A stretch of DNA of 64,000 nucleotides from positions 372,001 through 436,000 of the forward strand of contig NZ_JAJISD010000003.1 of the NCBI RefSeq assembly GCF_020880995.1, read 5' to 3'. Below are positions 56,314 to 64,000 of this stretch, in pieces. A program made the position numbers and the translations under genes. The notes beneath the pieces are model-generated. The model was given only the letters and a program-made list of their open reading frames with translations. It was not told the origin of the DNA and ran no database searches. The stretch is from Reyranella aquatilis. GTDB lineage: Bacteria; Pseudomonadota; Alphaproteobacteria; Reyranellales; Reyranellaceae. The stretch's first letter is position 1. Every line of letters begins with the position of its first letter.

Positions 56314-57291
56314 TCAGCTCCCCTCGGCCGCGAAGCAGGCGACGAGCCGGCCCGGCCCCGGTGCCGTGAGAGCCGGCCTCTCCGCGAGGCAGCGGTCCAT
56401 CACCCGCTTGCAGCGCGGCGCGAAGGCGCAGCCCTGCGGCAGGGCATTGAGCGGCGGGACCATCCCGGGAATGTCGGCCAGTCGCTCGGCCCGCTCGGCG
56501 CCGGGCGTCGGCGTCGCGCCGATCAGGCCAACCGTGTAGGGGTGCAGCGGATTGTCGAACAGGTCGTCGACCGAGGCCTCCTCGACCTTGCGCCCGGCAT
56601 ACATGACGACCACCCGGTCGGCCGTCTCGGCCACGACGCCGAGATCGTGGGTGATGAAGATCATCGCCATGCCGGCGTCGGCCTGCAGCTTCTTCAGCAG
56701 CGCCAGAACCTGCGCCTGCACCGTGACGTCGAGCGCCGTGGTCGGCTCGTCGGCGATCAGAACCGACGGGCTGCAGGCGATCGCCATGGCGATCACGACC
56801 CTCTGGCACATGCCACCGGAGAGCTGGTGCGGATAGGCATCGAGGCGACGGGCCGCGTCGGGCATGCCGACCAGCTCCAGCAGCTCGTGGGCGCGCACGC
56901 GCGCCTGCCCGCGACCCAGCTCGGTGTGGGTCATCAGCACTTCGACGATCTGCTTCTCGACCGTGGCCACCGGGTTCAGCGAGCTGATCGGATCCTGGAA
57001 GATCATGCCGATCTCCTTGCCGCGGATACCCAGCATGGTCTCCTCGGGCAGGGGCACGATGTCCCGTCCGTTCAGCTTCACTTGGCCGCCGACGATGCGG
57101 GCCGGCGGGTCGGGCAGCAGGCGCATGATCGACAGCGCCGACAGCGACTTGCCGCAGCCCGATTCGCCCACGATCGCGACGGTCTCGCCGGGGCCGACGG
57201 TCAGGCTCAGACCGTCGACCGCCTTCATCTCGCCGCGGCGCGTGAATAGCGTCGTGCGCAGGTCGCGCACTTCCAGAGGGAGTGGCTTCAT
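56314..57291 (-). CDS. Dipeptide/oligopeptide-type ABC transporter ATPase (DppD-like)
   Basis: 325 residues. Walker [22 protein letters not shown], signature LSGGMCQRV, Walker [17 protein letters not shown], and the C-terminal Cys region ([17 protein letters not shown]). The ATG at 57291 overlaps the DppC-like stop by one base (TGATG). The DppF-like gene follows after two bases. Signature Cys in GGMCQRV replaces the more usual Arg/Gln/Met. Confidence 0.95.
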   Translation of the reverse strand: MKPLPLEVRDLRTTLFTRRGEMKAVDGLSLTVGPGETVAIVGESGCGKSLSALSIMRLLPDPPARIVGGQVKLNGRDIVPLPEETMLGIRGKEIGMIFQDPISSLNPVATVEKQIVEVLMTHTELGRGQARVRAHELLELVGMPDAARRLDAYPHQLSGGMCQRVVIAMAIACSPSVLIADEPTTALDVTVQAQVLALLKKLQADAGMAMIFITHDLGVVAETADRVVVMYAGRKVEEASVDDLFDNPLHPYTVGLIGATPTPGAERAERLADIPGMVPPLNALPQGCAFAPRCKRVMDRCLAERPALTAPGPGRLVACFAAEGS

Positions 57292-58130
57292 CACCGATCC
57301 CTCAGTTTGGGATTGAGCGCATCGTTCAGCCCGTCGCCCACCAGGTTCAGGCAGAGCACGGTGATCATGATGGCGATGCCCGGGATGGCGCAGATGTACC
57401 AGGAGCTGCGGATGAGCTGTCGTCCGTCGCCGACCAGCCGGCCCCAGCTCGCGACATTGGGATCGCCGAGGCCGAGGAAGGAGACGGCCGATTCGAACAG
57501 GATGGCGCCGGCCACGACGAGCGAGGAGAGAACGATCACCGGGGGCAGCGCGTTGGGCAGAATCTCGGTGAGGATGATGCGGAAGTCGCTCATGCCCATG
57601 GAGCGGCAGGCCTGGACGAACTCCCGGTCGCGCAGTGCCAGGAACTCCGCCCGCGTCATGCGCGCGATCGGGGTCCAGCTCACAATGCCGATGGCGATCA
57701 CGATGTTGCTCAGCGTCGAACCCAGGATGACCACGATGGTGAGCACGAAGATCAGGTTCGGGATGGTCTGGAACAGCTCGGCCGCGCGCATGGCGATCTC
57801 GTCGACCCACCCGCCGAAGTAGCCCGCGATGGCGCCGACTCCCACACCGATAATGGTGGCCACCGCCGAAGCGAAAAGGCCGATGAGCAGGGTCGCCCGG
57901 GCCCCGTGAACGATCATCGCGAGGATGTCGCGGCCCAGCGAATCGGTGCCGAGCGGAAACTCGGAATCTTCGCCCGGCCACAATTCGGGCAGGCCGACGA
58001 TTCGCAACGGGTCGGTGGGAAAGAAGACCGGCGCGAGAATCGCCATCAGGGCGACCACGAGGATCAGGCCGGCACCGACCAGGGCGCCGCGGTTGCGCGC
58101 GAAACGACCAAGAAACTCGAACCTCTGCAT
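57291..58130 (-). CDS. Dipeptide/oligopeptide-type ABC permease (DppC-like)
   Basis: 279 residues from ATG 58130 (MQRFEFLGRF), which overlaps the DppB-like stop by one base; a start ten codons earlier is possible but would overlap further. N-terminal OppC-type helix (ALVGAGLILVVALMAILAP), then HPLGTD-like FPLGTDSLGRD, and five more helices with the EAA loop (RSMGMSDFRIILTEILPNALPP). Forms the channel with DppB. Confidence 0.94.
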   Translation of the reverse strand: MQRFEFLGRFARNRGALVGAGLILVVALMAILAPVFFPTDPLRIVGLPELWPGEDSEFPLGTDSLGRDILAMIVHGARATLLIGLFASAVATIIGVGVGAIAGYFGGWVDEIAMRAAELFQTIPNLIFVLTIVVILGSTLSNIVIAIGIVSWTPIARMTRAEFLALRDREFVQACRSMGMSDFRIILTEILPNALPPVIVLSSLVVAGAILFESAVSFLGLGDPNVASWGRLVGDGRQLIRSSWYICAIPGIAIMITVLCLNLVGDGLNDALNPKLRDR

Positions 58131-59146
58131 CAGCGGATCTCGATGCGCGGATCGAGCCACATGTAGATCAGGTCGACTGCGATGTTCGCTGCGATGACCA
58201 CCAGCGAGCCCAGCACCATGATGCCGAGAACGACCGGGTAGTTGCGCGAACTCACGCTGTCGAACAGCAGCGACCCGACGCCCGGCCAGCTGAACACGCT
58301 CTCAATCACGACGCTGCCCGCGAGGACGGTGCCCATCTGCACGCCCAGGATCGTGACCACCGGCAGCAGCGCGTTGCGCAGCACGTGGTGGATCGTGACC
58401 TGATTGCGGCTAAGGCCCTTGGCGCGCGCAGTGCGCACGAAATCGAGTTGCGCTACCTCGAGCATCGAGGAGCGCATGACGCGGGCGTAGATCGCGGCAT
58501 AGAAGAGGCCGAGCGCGAGGGTCGGCAGGATCAGGTGGTGCAGGATCTCCAGCACGCCGCCGTTGCCGCCGATCTTCATCATCCCGCCCACCGGCAGCCA
58601 GCCGAGTTTCACCGAGAACAGCACGATCAGCATGATGCCCAGCCAGAAGCTGGGGGCGGCGTAGAAGAACATGGCCGCGACCGAGACGAGGCTGTCCCAG
58701 AAGGTGCGGACCTTCATCGAGGCCACCACGCCGGCCGCGACGCCGATCGTGACGGCGAGCGCAATGCTCGAGACCATGAGCAGGATGGTGGCGGGAAGGT
58801 GGATCCAGATCGCCTGGATGACCGGCATATTCTGCCGGTAGGAGAAGCCGAAGTCGAAATGCAGCAGCGCCCAGATGTACTTGAGGAGCTGCATCCAGAC
58901 CGGATCGTCCAGGCCATAGGTCTTGCGCAGCAGGGCGACCGTCGCCGGATCGCTCACCTGGTTCTCGGCCGTCATCAGCTCGAGGAAGCTTCCGGGCGCC
59001 ATCTGGATCAGGCAGAAGTTGATGACCACCACGCCCAGCATCAGCGGGACGGCCTGGATCAGCCGTCGCCGCAGCAGCTTGAGCGCCGCCGCCCGGCGTG
59101 CGGAGCCGCGGAGCGCAGGCGTTGGCGAGACTAGCTCGCCAGCCAT
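58130..59146 (-). CDS. Dipeptide/oligopeptide-type ABC permease (DppB-like)
   Basis: 338 residues with six helices. The first is preceded by a basic stretch (KLLRRRLIQAVPLMLGV); family features are the DPA/YGLDDPVW segment, FSYRQNMPV and the EAA loop ARAKGLSRNQVTIHHVLRNALLP. The ATG overlaps the binding-protein gene by 16 bases. The N-terminus has about 20 extra residues compared with typical DppB, so a later start cannot be excluded. Confidence 0.94.
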   Translation of the reverse strand: MAGELVSPTPALRGSARRAAALKLLRRRLIQAVPLMLGVVVINFCLIQMAPGSFLELMTAENQVSDPATVALLRKTYGLDDPVWMQLLKYIWALLHFDFGFSYRQNMPVIQAIWIHLPATILLMVSSIALAVTIGVAAGVVASMKVRTFWDSLVSVAAMFFYAAPSFWLGIMLIVLFSVKLGWLPVGGMMKIGGNGGVLEILHHLILPTLALGLFYAAIYARVMRSSMLEVAQLDFVRTARAKGLSRNQVTIHHVLRNALLPVVTILGVQMGTVLAGSVVIESVFSWPGVGSLLFDSVSSRNYPVVLGIMVLGSLVVIAANIAVDLIYMWLDPRIEIR

Positions 59147-60735
59147 AGGTCTCCCCAGCTCGCCGCGAGGAAGTTCGGGTCGTTCGAGTGGTTCTGCACC
59201 TTGGTGCTGGCCAGGGTGATCGATTCGAGTTCAACCAGCGGCAGGAGCGGGGCTTCCTGCGTGATGACCTTCTGGAAGTCCACGACCAGTGCCTTGCGCT
59301 TCGCCGGATCCGTTTCGACCTTGATCCTGTCGACCAGCTTGTCGACATCGGGATTGGAGTAGCCCGAGGCGTTGCGGAAGGGCACGCCCTTCAGGATGCC
59401 GTCGGTCGTGAAGTACTGTGTCGTCGACGGCACCGGCTCCGACGGGTTGGCCTGATTGGAGATCGCCAGGTCGAAATCGTAGTCGGTGTAGATGCGTTTG
59501 ATCGAGGTCGGGCGGTCGGGAACCGTGAGGTTGATGCCGATGCCGACATCCTCGAGCACCTGCTTCACATAGGCGCCGACCTTGCCGTTCTCGGGGAACC
59601 AGCCGGCCGAGAGCAGGTTCAGGGTGAAGCGCTTGCCGTCGGCCTTCTTCGGGAAACCCGCCGCGTCGAGCAGCGCCGCCGCCTTCTTCGGGTCGAACGG
59701 GGTCTTGAAGGTGTCGGCCGTGAAGAACTCCTTGTTGGGGGAGTAGATCGGGCTCGTGCCCGGCCGCGCGTAGCCGTAGTAGACGGTCTTGGCGATGAAA
59801 TCGCGGTTGATCGCGTTGAAGATCGCCTGCCGGACCTCGCGCTTGGCGAAGATCGGATTGCGCATGTTGCATTCGAGCGTGGTCGACCAGACGGCTTCCT
59901 CGTAGCCCTTGGGCGTCGCGACGAACTTGCCCGTGCCGGTCAGGCGCTTGATGTCCGGCGGTGCAACCGGATTGAACACGCCGATATGGATGTCGCCCGC
60001 TTCCATCGCGGCCGCTCGGCCGGCCGGATCGCGCACGTAGCGGATGATCAGACGATCGAGATAGGGCTCGTCCTTCTTCCAGTAGTTCTCGTTCTTCACG
60101 TACTCGAAGTGGCTGCCGCGCACCCACTCCTTGAACTTCCATGGACCGGTGGCGATCGGTGCGTTGTTGGCCGGATTGGTGACGGGATCGCTGCCGGCGT
60201 AGACGTGCTTGGGCACGATGTAGGCGACCGGCGAGCACAGGGTCGACGCGAAGAAGAACTCCGGCGTCGGATTGTTGTACTTGAAGACGACGGTGTCGGC
60301 GTCCGGCGACTCGATGCCCGCGAAGTCGGTGAGTGCCGACGCGACGGCATACTTCTTCCAGATCTCGCTGACGGAATAGACGACGTCGTCGACCGTCATG
60401 TCCTTGCCGTCATGGAACTTCACGCCCTTACGGACCTTGACCGTGTAGGACTTGAAGTCGGCCGACGGCTTCCAGGACTCGGCGAGGACGCCCTCGAAGC
60501 TGCCGTCCATGTTGCGCTTGGCCAGCCGCTCGAACAGCTTGGAAGACGAGAAGGTCGGGCTCGAGCCGCCGCCGGCCGGCACGTAGCAGGCCTGCGGCTC
60601 GCCGCCGCCCCAGGTCGCCACCAGCGTACCGCCCCGTCTGGGCGTGCCCTGTGCGAACGCTCCTCGGGATGCGCCGGCCACACCGACCGCCAGAACGCCC
60701 GCTCCGAACACGCGTCGTGAAACATTGATCGTCAT
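59131..60735 (-). CDS. Dipeptide/oligopeptide-type ABC substrate-binding protein (DppA-like)
   Basis: 534 residues from ATG 60735, preceded by GGAGG. The signal peptide carries SRRVFGAG, a Tat-type motif, with cleavage near GAFAQ. SBP family 5 landmarks: LAESWKPSADFKSYTVKVRKGVKFHDG, VVYSVSEIWKKY, IATGPWKFKEW, and NAINRDFIAKTVYYGYA. Captures peptides or similar ligands in the periplasm for the DppBCDF complex. The operon continues upstream with thioesterase, oxidoreductase and ligase genes, so the ligand may be an acylated or aromatic compound rather than a plain peptide. Confidence 0.94.
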   Translation of the reverse strand: MTINVSRRVFGAGVLAVGVAGASRGAFAQGTPRRGGTLVATWGGGEPQACYVPAGGGSSPTFSSSKLFERLAKRNMDGSFEGVLAESWKPSADFKSYTVKVRKGVKFHDGKDMTVDDVVYSVSEIWKKYAVASALTDFAGIESPDADTVVFKYNNPTPEFFFASTLCSPVAYIVPKHVYAGSDPVTNPANNAPIATGPWKFKEWVRGSHFEYVKNENYWKKDEPYLDRLIIRYVRDPAGRAAAMEAGDIHIGVFNPVAPPDIKRLTGTGKFVATPKGYEEAVWSTTLECNMRNPIFAKREVRQAIFNAINRDFIAKTVYYGYARPGTSPIYSPNKEFFTADTFKTPFDPKKAAALLDAAGFPKKADGKRFTLNLLSAGWFPENGKVGAYVKQVLEDVGIGINLTVPDRPTSIKRIYTDYDFDLAISNQANPSEPVPSTTQYFTTDGILKGVPFRNASGYSNPDVDKLVDRIKVETDPAKRKALVVDFQKVITQEAPLLPLVELESITLASTKVQNHSNDPNFLAASWGDLWLAS

Positions 60736-60798
60736 GACAGCCTCCGTTCCCAATCCCCAAGTCCCGGGCCGGACGAAGCAAACTTCATACCGTGTGGT

Positions 60799-61227
60799 CT
60801 AAGTCTGCAGCGTCGAATAGGTCGCACGTCCCACCGCGAGGAGGGCCTTCTGCTCGTTGAACACGTCGACATCGACGACGCCCACGCTCTTGCCGGCACG
60901 GCGCACGCGCGCCGTCGTAATGAGCGATGTCTTGATCGCGGGCCGGAGATAGTCGACGCGGAAGTTGATGGTCGGCAGGGGGCGGCGCAGCGCCATGATC
61001 AGCGCATAGTCGCCGACCGTGTCGATGATCGCAGCGAGCGGACCGCCGTGCCACTGGCCCGTGCCGGCGCCGCGCTCGAACTCCGGCCGCATGGCGCAGG
61101 TCATGGTGACCTCCTCCTTTGCCGGATCACTGGCGATCACCTTCAGGCCGAGAAAGGCGATGAACGGCGAGCGGTCGAGCTGCGCCTGCATCTCTTCCGA
61201 GGTCAGCGGTTGAAGCTTGTCGCTCAT
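60799..61227 (-). CDS. Hotdog-fold thioesterase (PaaI-like)
   Basis: 142 residues. The hotdog signature of the PaaI branch is QWHGGPLAAIIDTVGDYAL (HGG plus the catalytic acidic Asp), followed by TINFRVDYLRPA. Hydrolyses acyl-CoA thioesters, often phenylacetyl- or hydroxybenzoyl-type, to free acid and CoA. The ATG overlaps the oxidoreductase stop (ATGA). Sharing an operon with an acyl-CoA ligase suggests it relieves trapped CoA or completes a salvage step. Confidence 0.9.
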   Translation of the reverse strand: MSDKLQPLTSEEMQAQLDRSPFIAFLGLKVIASDPAKEEVTMTCAMRPEFERGAGTGQWHGGPLAAIIDTVGDYALIMALRRPLPTINFRVDYLRPAIKTSLITTARVRRAGKSVGVVDVDVFNEQKALLAVGRATYSTLQT

Positions 61228-62237
61228 GGGGCCACCACGATCTTGCCGAACACTTCGCGATCCTCGATCACGCGCAGCGCCTCGCGTGCCTCGGACAGCG
61301 GGAAGACCTTGTCGACCAGGACCTTGAGCTTGCCGCTCTGCACCAGTTCGAGGAGCTTCTCGATGTCAGTGCGCATCCAGCCGTTCGAGCCCAGGATCTT
61401 GAGTTCGAAGGTCCAGATGAAGCGGATGTCCTCGGTGGGGGCGTAGCCCGCGGTGGCGCCGCAGGTCAGCAGGCGCCCGCCGACCTTCAGGGTCTTCAGC
61501 GAGTTCACCCAGGTGTCGCCGCCGGTGTAGTTCACGACGACGTCGACGCCCTGGTCGGTGCCGCTGCCGCGCCGCGTCGGCTTGCCGTACATCGCGAAGA
61601 TTTCCTTCATGAAATCCTTCTCGATGTAGTTGATCGTCTTGTCGGCGCCGAGCTCCTGCAGGCGCTTGGCCTTGGCGTCGGTGCCGGCGCAGGCGATGAC
61701 CTCGCAGCCGGCGAGCTTGGCGAGCTGCAGGCAGCAGACGCCCACGCCACCGGACGCACCGAGGATCAGGACCTTCTCGCCCTTCGCGACATGGCCGTTG
61801 GTCACCATCATGCGCAACGCCGTGCCGTAGGCGACAGGCAGGGCTGCCGCATCGGCGTAGCTGACACCATCCGGGATCCTGACGAGCTGGTGGGCGCGTG
61901 CCTTGCACAGTTCGGCCAGGCCGCCATGCACCGTCTCGCCCATCAGGCCGCCTTCGACCCGGTTGATCGGATCGACCAGGACGCGGTCGCCCTTCTTCCA
62001 GCCGGTGACGCCCGGGCCGACCTCGGCGATCTCGCCAGCGACGTCGAGGCCCATGATGGCGGGCATCGGCACCTTGATGCCCGGCATGCCGCGGCGGGTG
62101 AAGACGTCGTGATAGTTCAGCGACGAGGCCTTCACCGCGACGATGACGTCGCCCTCGCCGGGCGTCGGGTCGGGAAAGTTGGTCTCGAAGACGAGGCGGT
62201 CCGGTCCGCCATGTTCACGGACGACAGCTGCTTTCAT
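61224..62237 (-). CDS. Quinone oxidoreductase-like MDR protein
   Basis: 337 residues of the medium-chain dehydrogenase family. Cofactor motif ILGASGGVGVCCLQLA (AxxGGVG) marks the NADPH-quinone reductase/enoyl-reductase branch. The substrate domain starts KAAVVREHGGPDRLVFE and has GLDVAGEIAEVGPGV. There is no structural-zinc Cys cluster. Likely reduces enones or quinones, or an acyl-CoA double bond. Three bases separate it from the ligase; it overlaps the thioesterase by four. Confidence 0.9.
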   Translation of the reverse strand: MKAAVVREHGGPDRLVFETNFPDPTPGEGDVIVAVKASSLNYHDVFTRRGMPGIKVPMPAIMGLDVAGEIAEVGPGVTGWKKGDRVLVDPINRVEGGLMGETVHGGLAELCKARAHQLVRIPDGVSYADAAALPVAYGTALRMMVTNGHVAKGEKVLILGASGGVGVCCLQLAKLAGCEVIACAGTDAKAKRLQELGADKTINYIEKDFMKEIFAMYGKPTRRGSGTDQGVDVVVNYTGGDTWVNSLKTLKVGGRLLTCGATAGYAPTEDIRFIWTFELKILGSNGWMRTDIEKLLELVQSGKLKVLVDKVFPLSEAREALRVIEDREVFGKIVVAP

Positions 62238-62240
62238 TGG

Positions 62241-63740
62241 TCAGACTTCTCCGGTTGGGATTTGTTTGGCGAGCACGCGCTTGTCGATCTTGTTGGTGCC
62301 GGCGAGGGGCATCTCGTCGACGAACAGGACGCGGCGCGGATGCTGGTAGGCCGGCGCATTGGCCAGCGCGTAGGTCTTCACCGCCTGCTCGTCGAGCTCG
62401 GCATCCGCGGCTTTCACGACGAACGCGATCGGCTTGTGGCCCTTCAGCTCGTCGGGCACGGGGATCACGGCGGCCTGGTGGATGCCGGGATGGCGTTCGA
62501 GCATTTTCTCGACCTCGCCGGGATAGATGTTCTCTCCGCCGCACACGAACATGTCGTCCACGCGGCCGACGAAATAGAAGAAGCCATTCTCGTCGCGGCG
62601 GAAGACGTCGCTGGTGCGATAGTAACCGTCCGGCGTCATCACCTCGGCCGTCTTGGCCGGCAGCTTGTGATAGTGCGTCATCAGCGCACCGCACTTCATC
62701 TGGAGCTCGCCTTCGTCCTGAACTTCCTTGCCGTCGCGCACGAGGCGGAGCTGGACCTCGGGATGGGGATAGCCCGTCGAGAGGACCGGCTGCGGCAGTC
62801 CCCTGGGGTGCGGCCCGAACACGACGGGGCCGGCCTCCGTGGTGCCGTAGCCGTTGCTGACCACAGCCTTCGGGAACACCGCGTGGACCTGGTCGATCAG
62901 CGATTGGGTAACGGGCGCGGAGCCCATGCGGACGGCCTCGACGGCCGAGAGATCGGCGCTGGCGAGCAACTCGCGCTCACGCAGCATCATCGCGATCATG
63001 GTGGGCACCGACGTGAGGAACGCCACGCGATGCCGGGCCGCGGCCTCGATGTAGCCCCGGGTCGTGAACTGCGGCAGCAGCACCACGGTGTCGCCCTGCG
63101 AGAAGGTCGTCTGGCACATGGCGAGACCGTTCATGTGATAGAGCGGCGCGGCCACGAGGGCGCGCTGACCGAGCGGCCCCGGCCGGCGCACGCGCTGGCT
63201 GATCGCCCAGAGATGCGAGTAGTGCGACAGCACCACGCCCTTGGGGCGTCCGGTCGAGCCCGACGTGTAGAGGAACATCGCCGGTTCCTCGGGCTTCATT
63301 GGAAGCGGCGTGAACGGGCCCTCGTCGAGCAGGCTCTCGAAGTCCCTGTCGAAGGAGAGTTTCGGTACGTCGTTGGGCGCCAGCGGGAGACGCGCATCGT
63401 CGCCGATCACCAGCTTGGCGTCGCAGTCGCCCACGACGTAGGCGACCGTCTCGGCCGGCAGCTTGTAGTTCACCGGAACCGACACGAGGCCGGCCTGCAT
63501 CGTTCCAAGGAAGGTCAGCAGGAACTCGGCGCGGTTGGCCGAGAGGATGGCGACCCGGTCGCCCCGCTGCAGGCCGCGCTTCAGTAGGCCGCGTGCCACG
63601 GCGCCGCTCAGCCGCAGGATGTCGGCGTAGGTGTAGCTGCGTTCGGTGCCATTACCGCCCGCGTCGATCAGCGCGAGGCTGTCGAGCGGCACGTCGCGCG
63701 AGATCGCGTCACCCTGGTTGTCGTACTTGATGGTCACCAT
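62241..63740 (-). CDS. Acyl-CoA synthetase (AMP-dependent ligase)
   Basis: 499 residues from ATG 63740 (MVTIKYDNQGD); the frame is open 75 codons upstream but that overlaps the DUF2817 gene. Motifs: [13 protein letters not shown] (P-loop), NGYGTTEAGPV, YYRTSDVFRRDENGFFYFVGRVDDM, and the C-terminal NKIDKRVLAK Lys. Activates a carboxylic acid as acyl-AMP and then acyl-CoA. The chain length is typical of medium/aryl/bile-acid-like ligases; substrate not determined. It overlaps the DUF2817 stop by seven bases. Confidence 0.93.
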   Translation of the reverse strand: MVTIKYDNQGDAISRDVPLDSLALIDAGGNGTERSYTYADILRLSGAVARGLLKRGLQRGDRVAILSANRAEFLLTFLGTMQAGLVSVPVNYKLPAETVAYVVGDCDAKLVIGDDARLPLAPNDVPKLSFDRDFESLLDEGPFTPLPMKPEEPAMFLYTSGSTGRPKGVVLSHYSHLWAISQRVRRPGPLGQRALVAAPLYHMNGLAMCQTTFSQGDTVVLLPQFTTRGYIEAAARHRVAFLTSVPTMIAMMLRERELLASADLSAVEAVRMGSAPVTQSLIDQVHAVFPKAVVSNGYGTTEAGPVVFGPHPRGLPQPVLSTGYPHPEVQLRLVRDGKEVQDEGELQMKCGALMTHYHKLPAKTAEVMTPDGYYRTSDVFRRDENGFFYFVGRVDDMFVCGGENIYPGEVEKMLERHPGIHQAAVIPVPDELKGHKPIAFVVKAADAELDEQAVKTYALANAPAYQHPRRVLFVDEMPLAGTNKIDKRVLAKQIPTGEV

Positions 63741-64000
63741 GAGGAAAGTCCCGAGAGTGCCTGGTCGGTGAGCTTCAGCCCGTAGTCGAGCGTGTCCTTG
63801 CGCCACTGTCCGTCGAACGGGCAGAACGCGTCCATCATGTCGGCCTGCAGCGTGGCGAGAACGTCGGGATCCAGGCCGTGATGATGACGGCGCAGCCACT
63901 GGTCGAGGCGCAGCACGCGGCGCATGTTGACGCCGCGGGTGCCGAACTCGATCACCGCGCCGCACATCTCGCGATTGCCCAGGAAGCGCTGCACGCCCTG
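63734..64000 (-). CDS. C-terminal end of a DUF2817 (M14-like peptidase) protein, partial
   Basis: The last 88 codons of a gene that continues beyond the window; the frame is open to base 64000. Visible features resemble the end of DUF2817 proteins: VIEFGTRGVNMRRVLRLDQWL, then a helical tail with DAFCPFDGQWRKDTLDYG. DUF2817 belongs to the M14 zinc carboxypeptidase clan by fold; the catalytic metal ligands would lie upstream, outside the window. It is the first visible gene of a long minus-strand operon with the peptide-type transporter, supporting a peptidase-like role. Confidence 0.7.
   Translation of the reverse strand, partial: QGVQRFLGNREMCGAVIEFGTRGVNMRRVLRLDQWLRRHHHGLDPDVLATLQADMMDAFCPFDGQWRKDTLDYGLKLTDQALSGLSSW

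Overview
This window is GC-rich, almost entirely coding DNA from an alphaproteobacterium. The evidence is a cyclic beta-1,2-glucan synthase, an intracellular PHA depolymerase, a Bug-type binding protein, two promoters of the EcfG general-stress type (GGAAC-N16/17-CGTT), and very tight operons with ATGA, GTGA and TGATG overlaps. A soil or plant-associated Rhodospirillales/Hyphomicrobiales organism (Reyranella-like) would fit, but the genus is a guess. I see no rRNA, tRNA, CRISPR array, insertion sequence or phage gene. No gene-free stretch exceeds 300 bases; the longest is about 205 bases (46154-46358) and it holds regulatory repeats.

Layout. 1-9 kb: nearly complete cyclic glucan synthase (+), then two small minus-strand genes, a 44-residue basic protein and a DUF3309-type membrane peptide with an EcfG promoter. 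9-14.6 kb: recQ, then a KaiC-like ATPase translationally coupled to a hybrid histidine kinase, behind a second EcfG promoter. 14.6-17.1 kb (-): an ECF42-type regulon of DGPF/YCII protein, ECF42 sigma factor, VOC protein and DoxX protein, with two matching TGTCGG-N17-CGTC promoters. 17.2-20.1 kb (-): metallophosphoesterase, MscS channel, PHA depolymerase. 20.2-22.7 kb: SCO copper chaperone (-) divergent from an NDH-2-like dehydrogenase and a flavin reductase (+). 22.8-31.3 kb (-): aconitase, DinB-like protein, VOC/hydrolase fusion, nitroreductase, acetyl-CoA synthetase and amidase. 31.4-33.2 kb: TPR protein (+) and alpha/beta hydrolase (-), which converge with no base between their stop codons.

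33.2-45.6 kb: an efflux locus. Transcribed leftwards are a periplasmic adaptor, RND pump 2, an outer-membrane factor, a membrane adenylate cyclase and RND pump 1. Divergent from these is an OmpR-type regulator/sensor kinase pair. 45.7-48.2 kb: AhpD-like protein with a clear palindromic operator, SDR, and Bug binding protein. 48.3-53.7 kb (+): an unusual set of an exported isoaspartyl-methyltransferase homologue (TTG start, Tat-like signal), a large membrane protein with an embedded spermidine-synthase-like domain, an exported hydrolase and a PhnZ-like HD oxygenase; the last three are translationally coupled. 53.8-54.7 kb: serine/threonine dehydratase.

54.8-64 kb (-): one long apparent operon. 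It runs from the end of a DUF2817 (M14-like peptidase) gene through an acyl-CoA ligase, quinone oxidoreductase, hotdog thioesterase and a complete dipeptide-type ABC transporter to a small secreted protein. It looks like uptake and activation of an unidentified peptide- or acyl-type substrate. Best candidates for new biology are the 48.3-53.7 kb set, the stress-linked KaiC/kinase operon and the self-contained ECF42 regulon.
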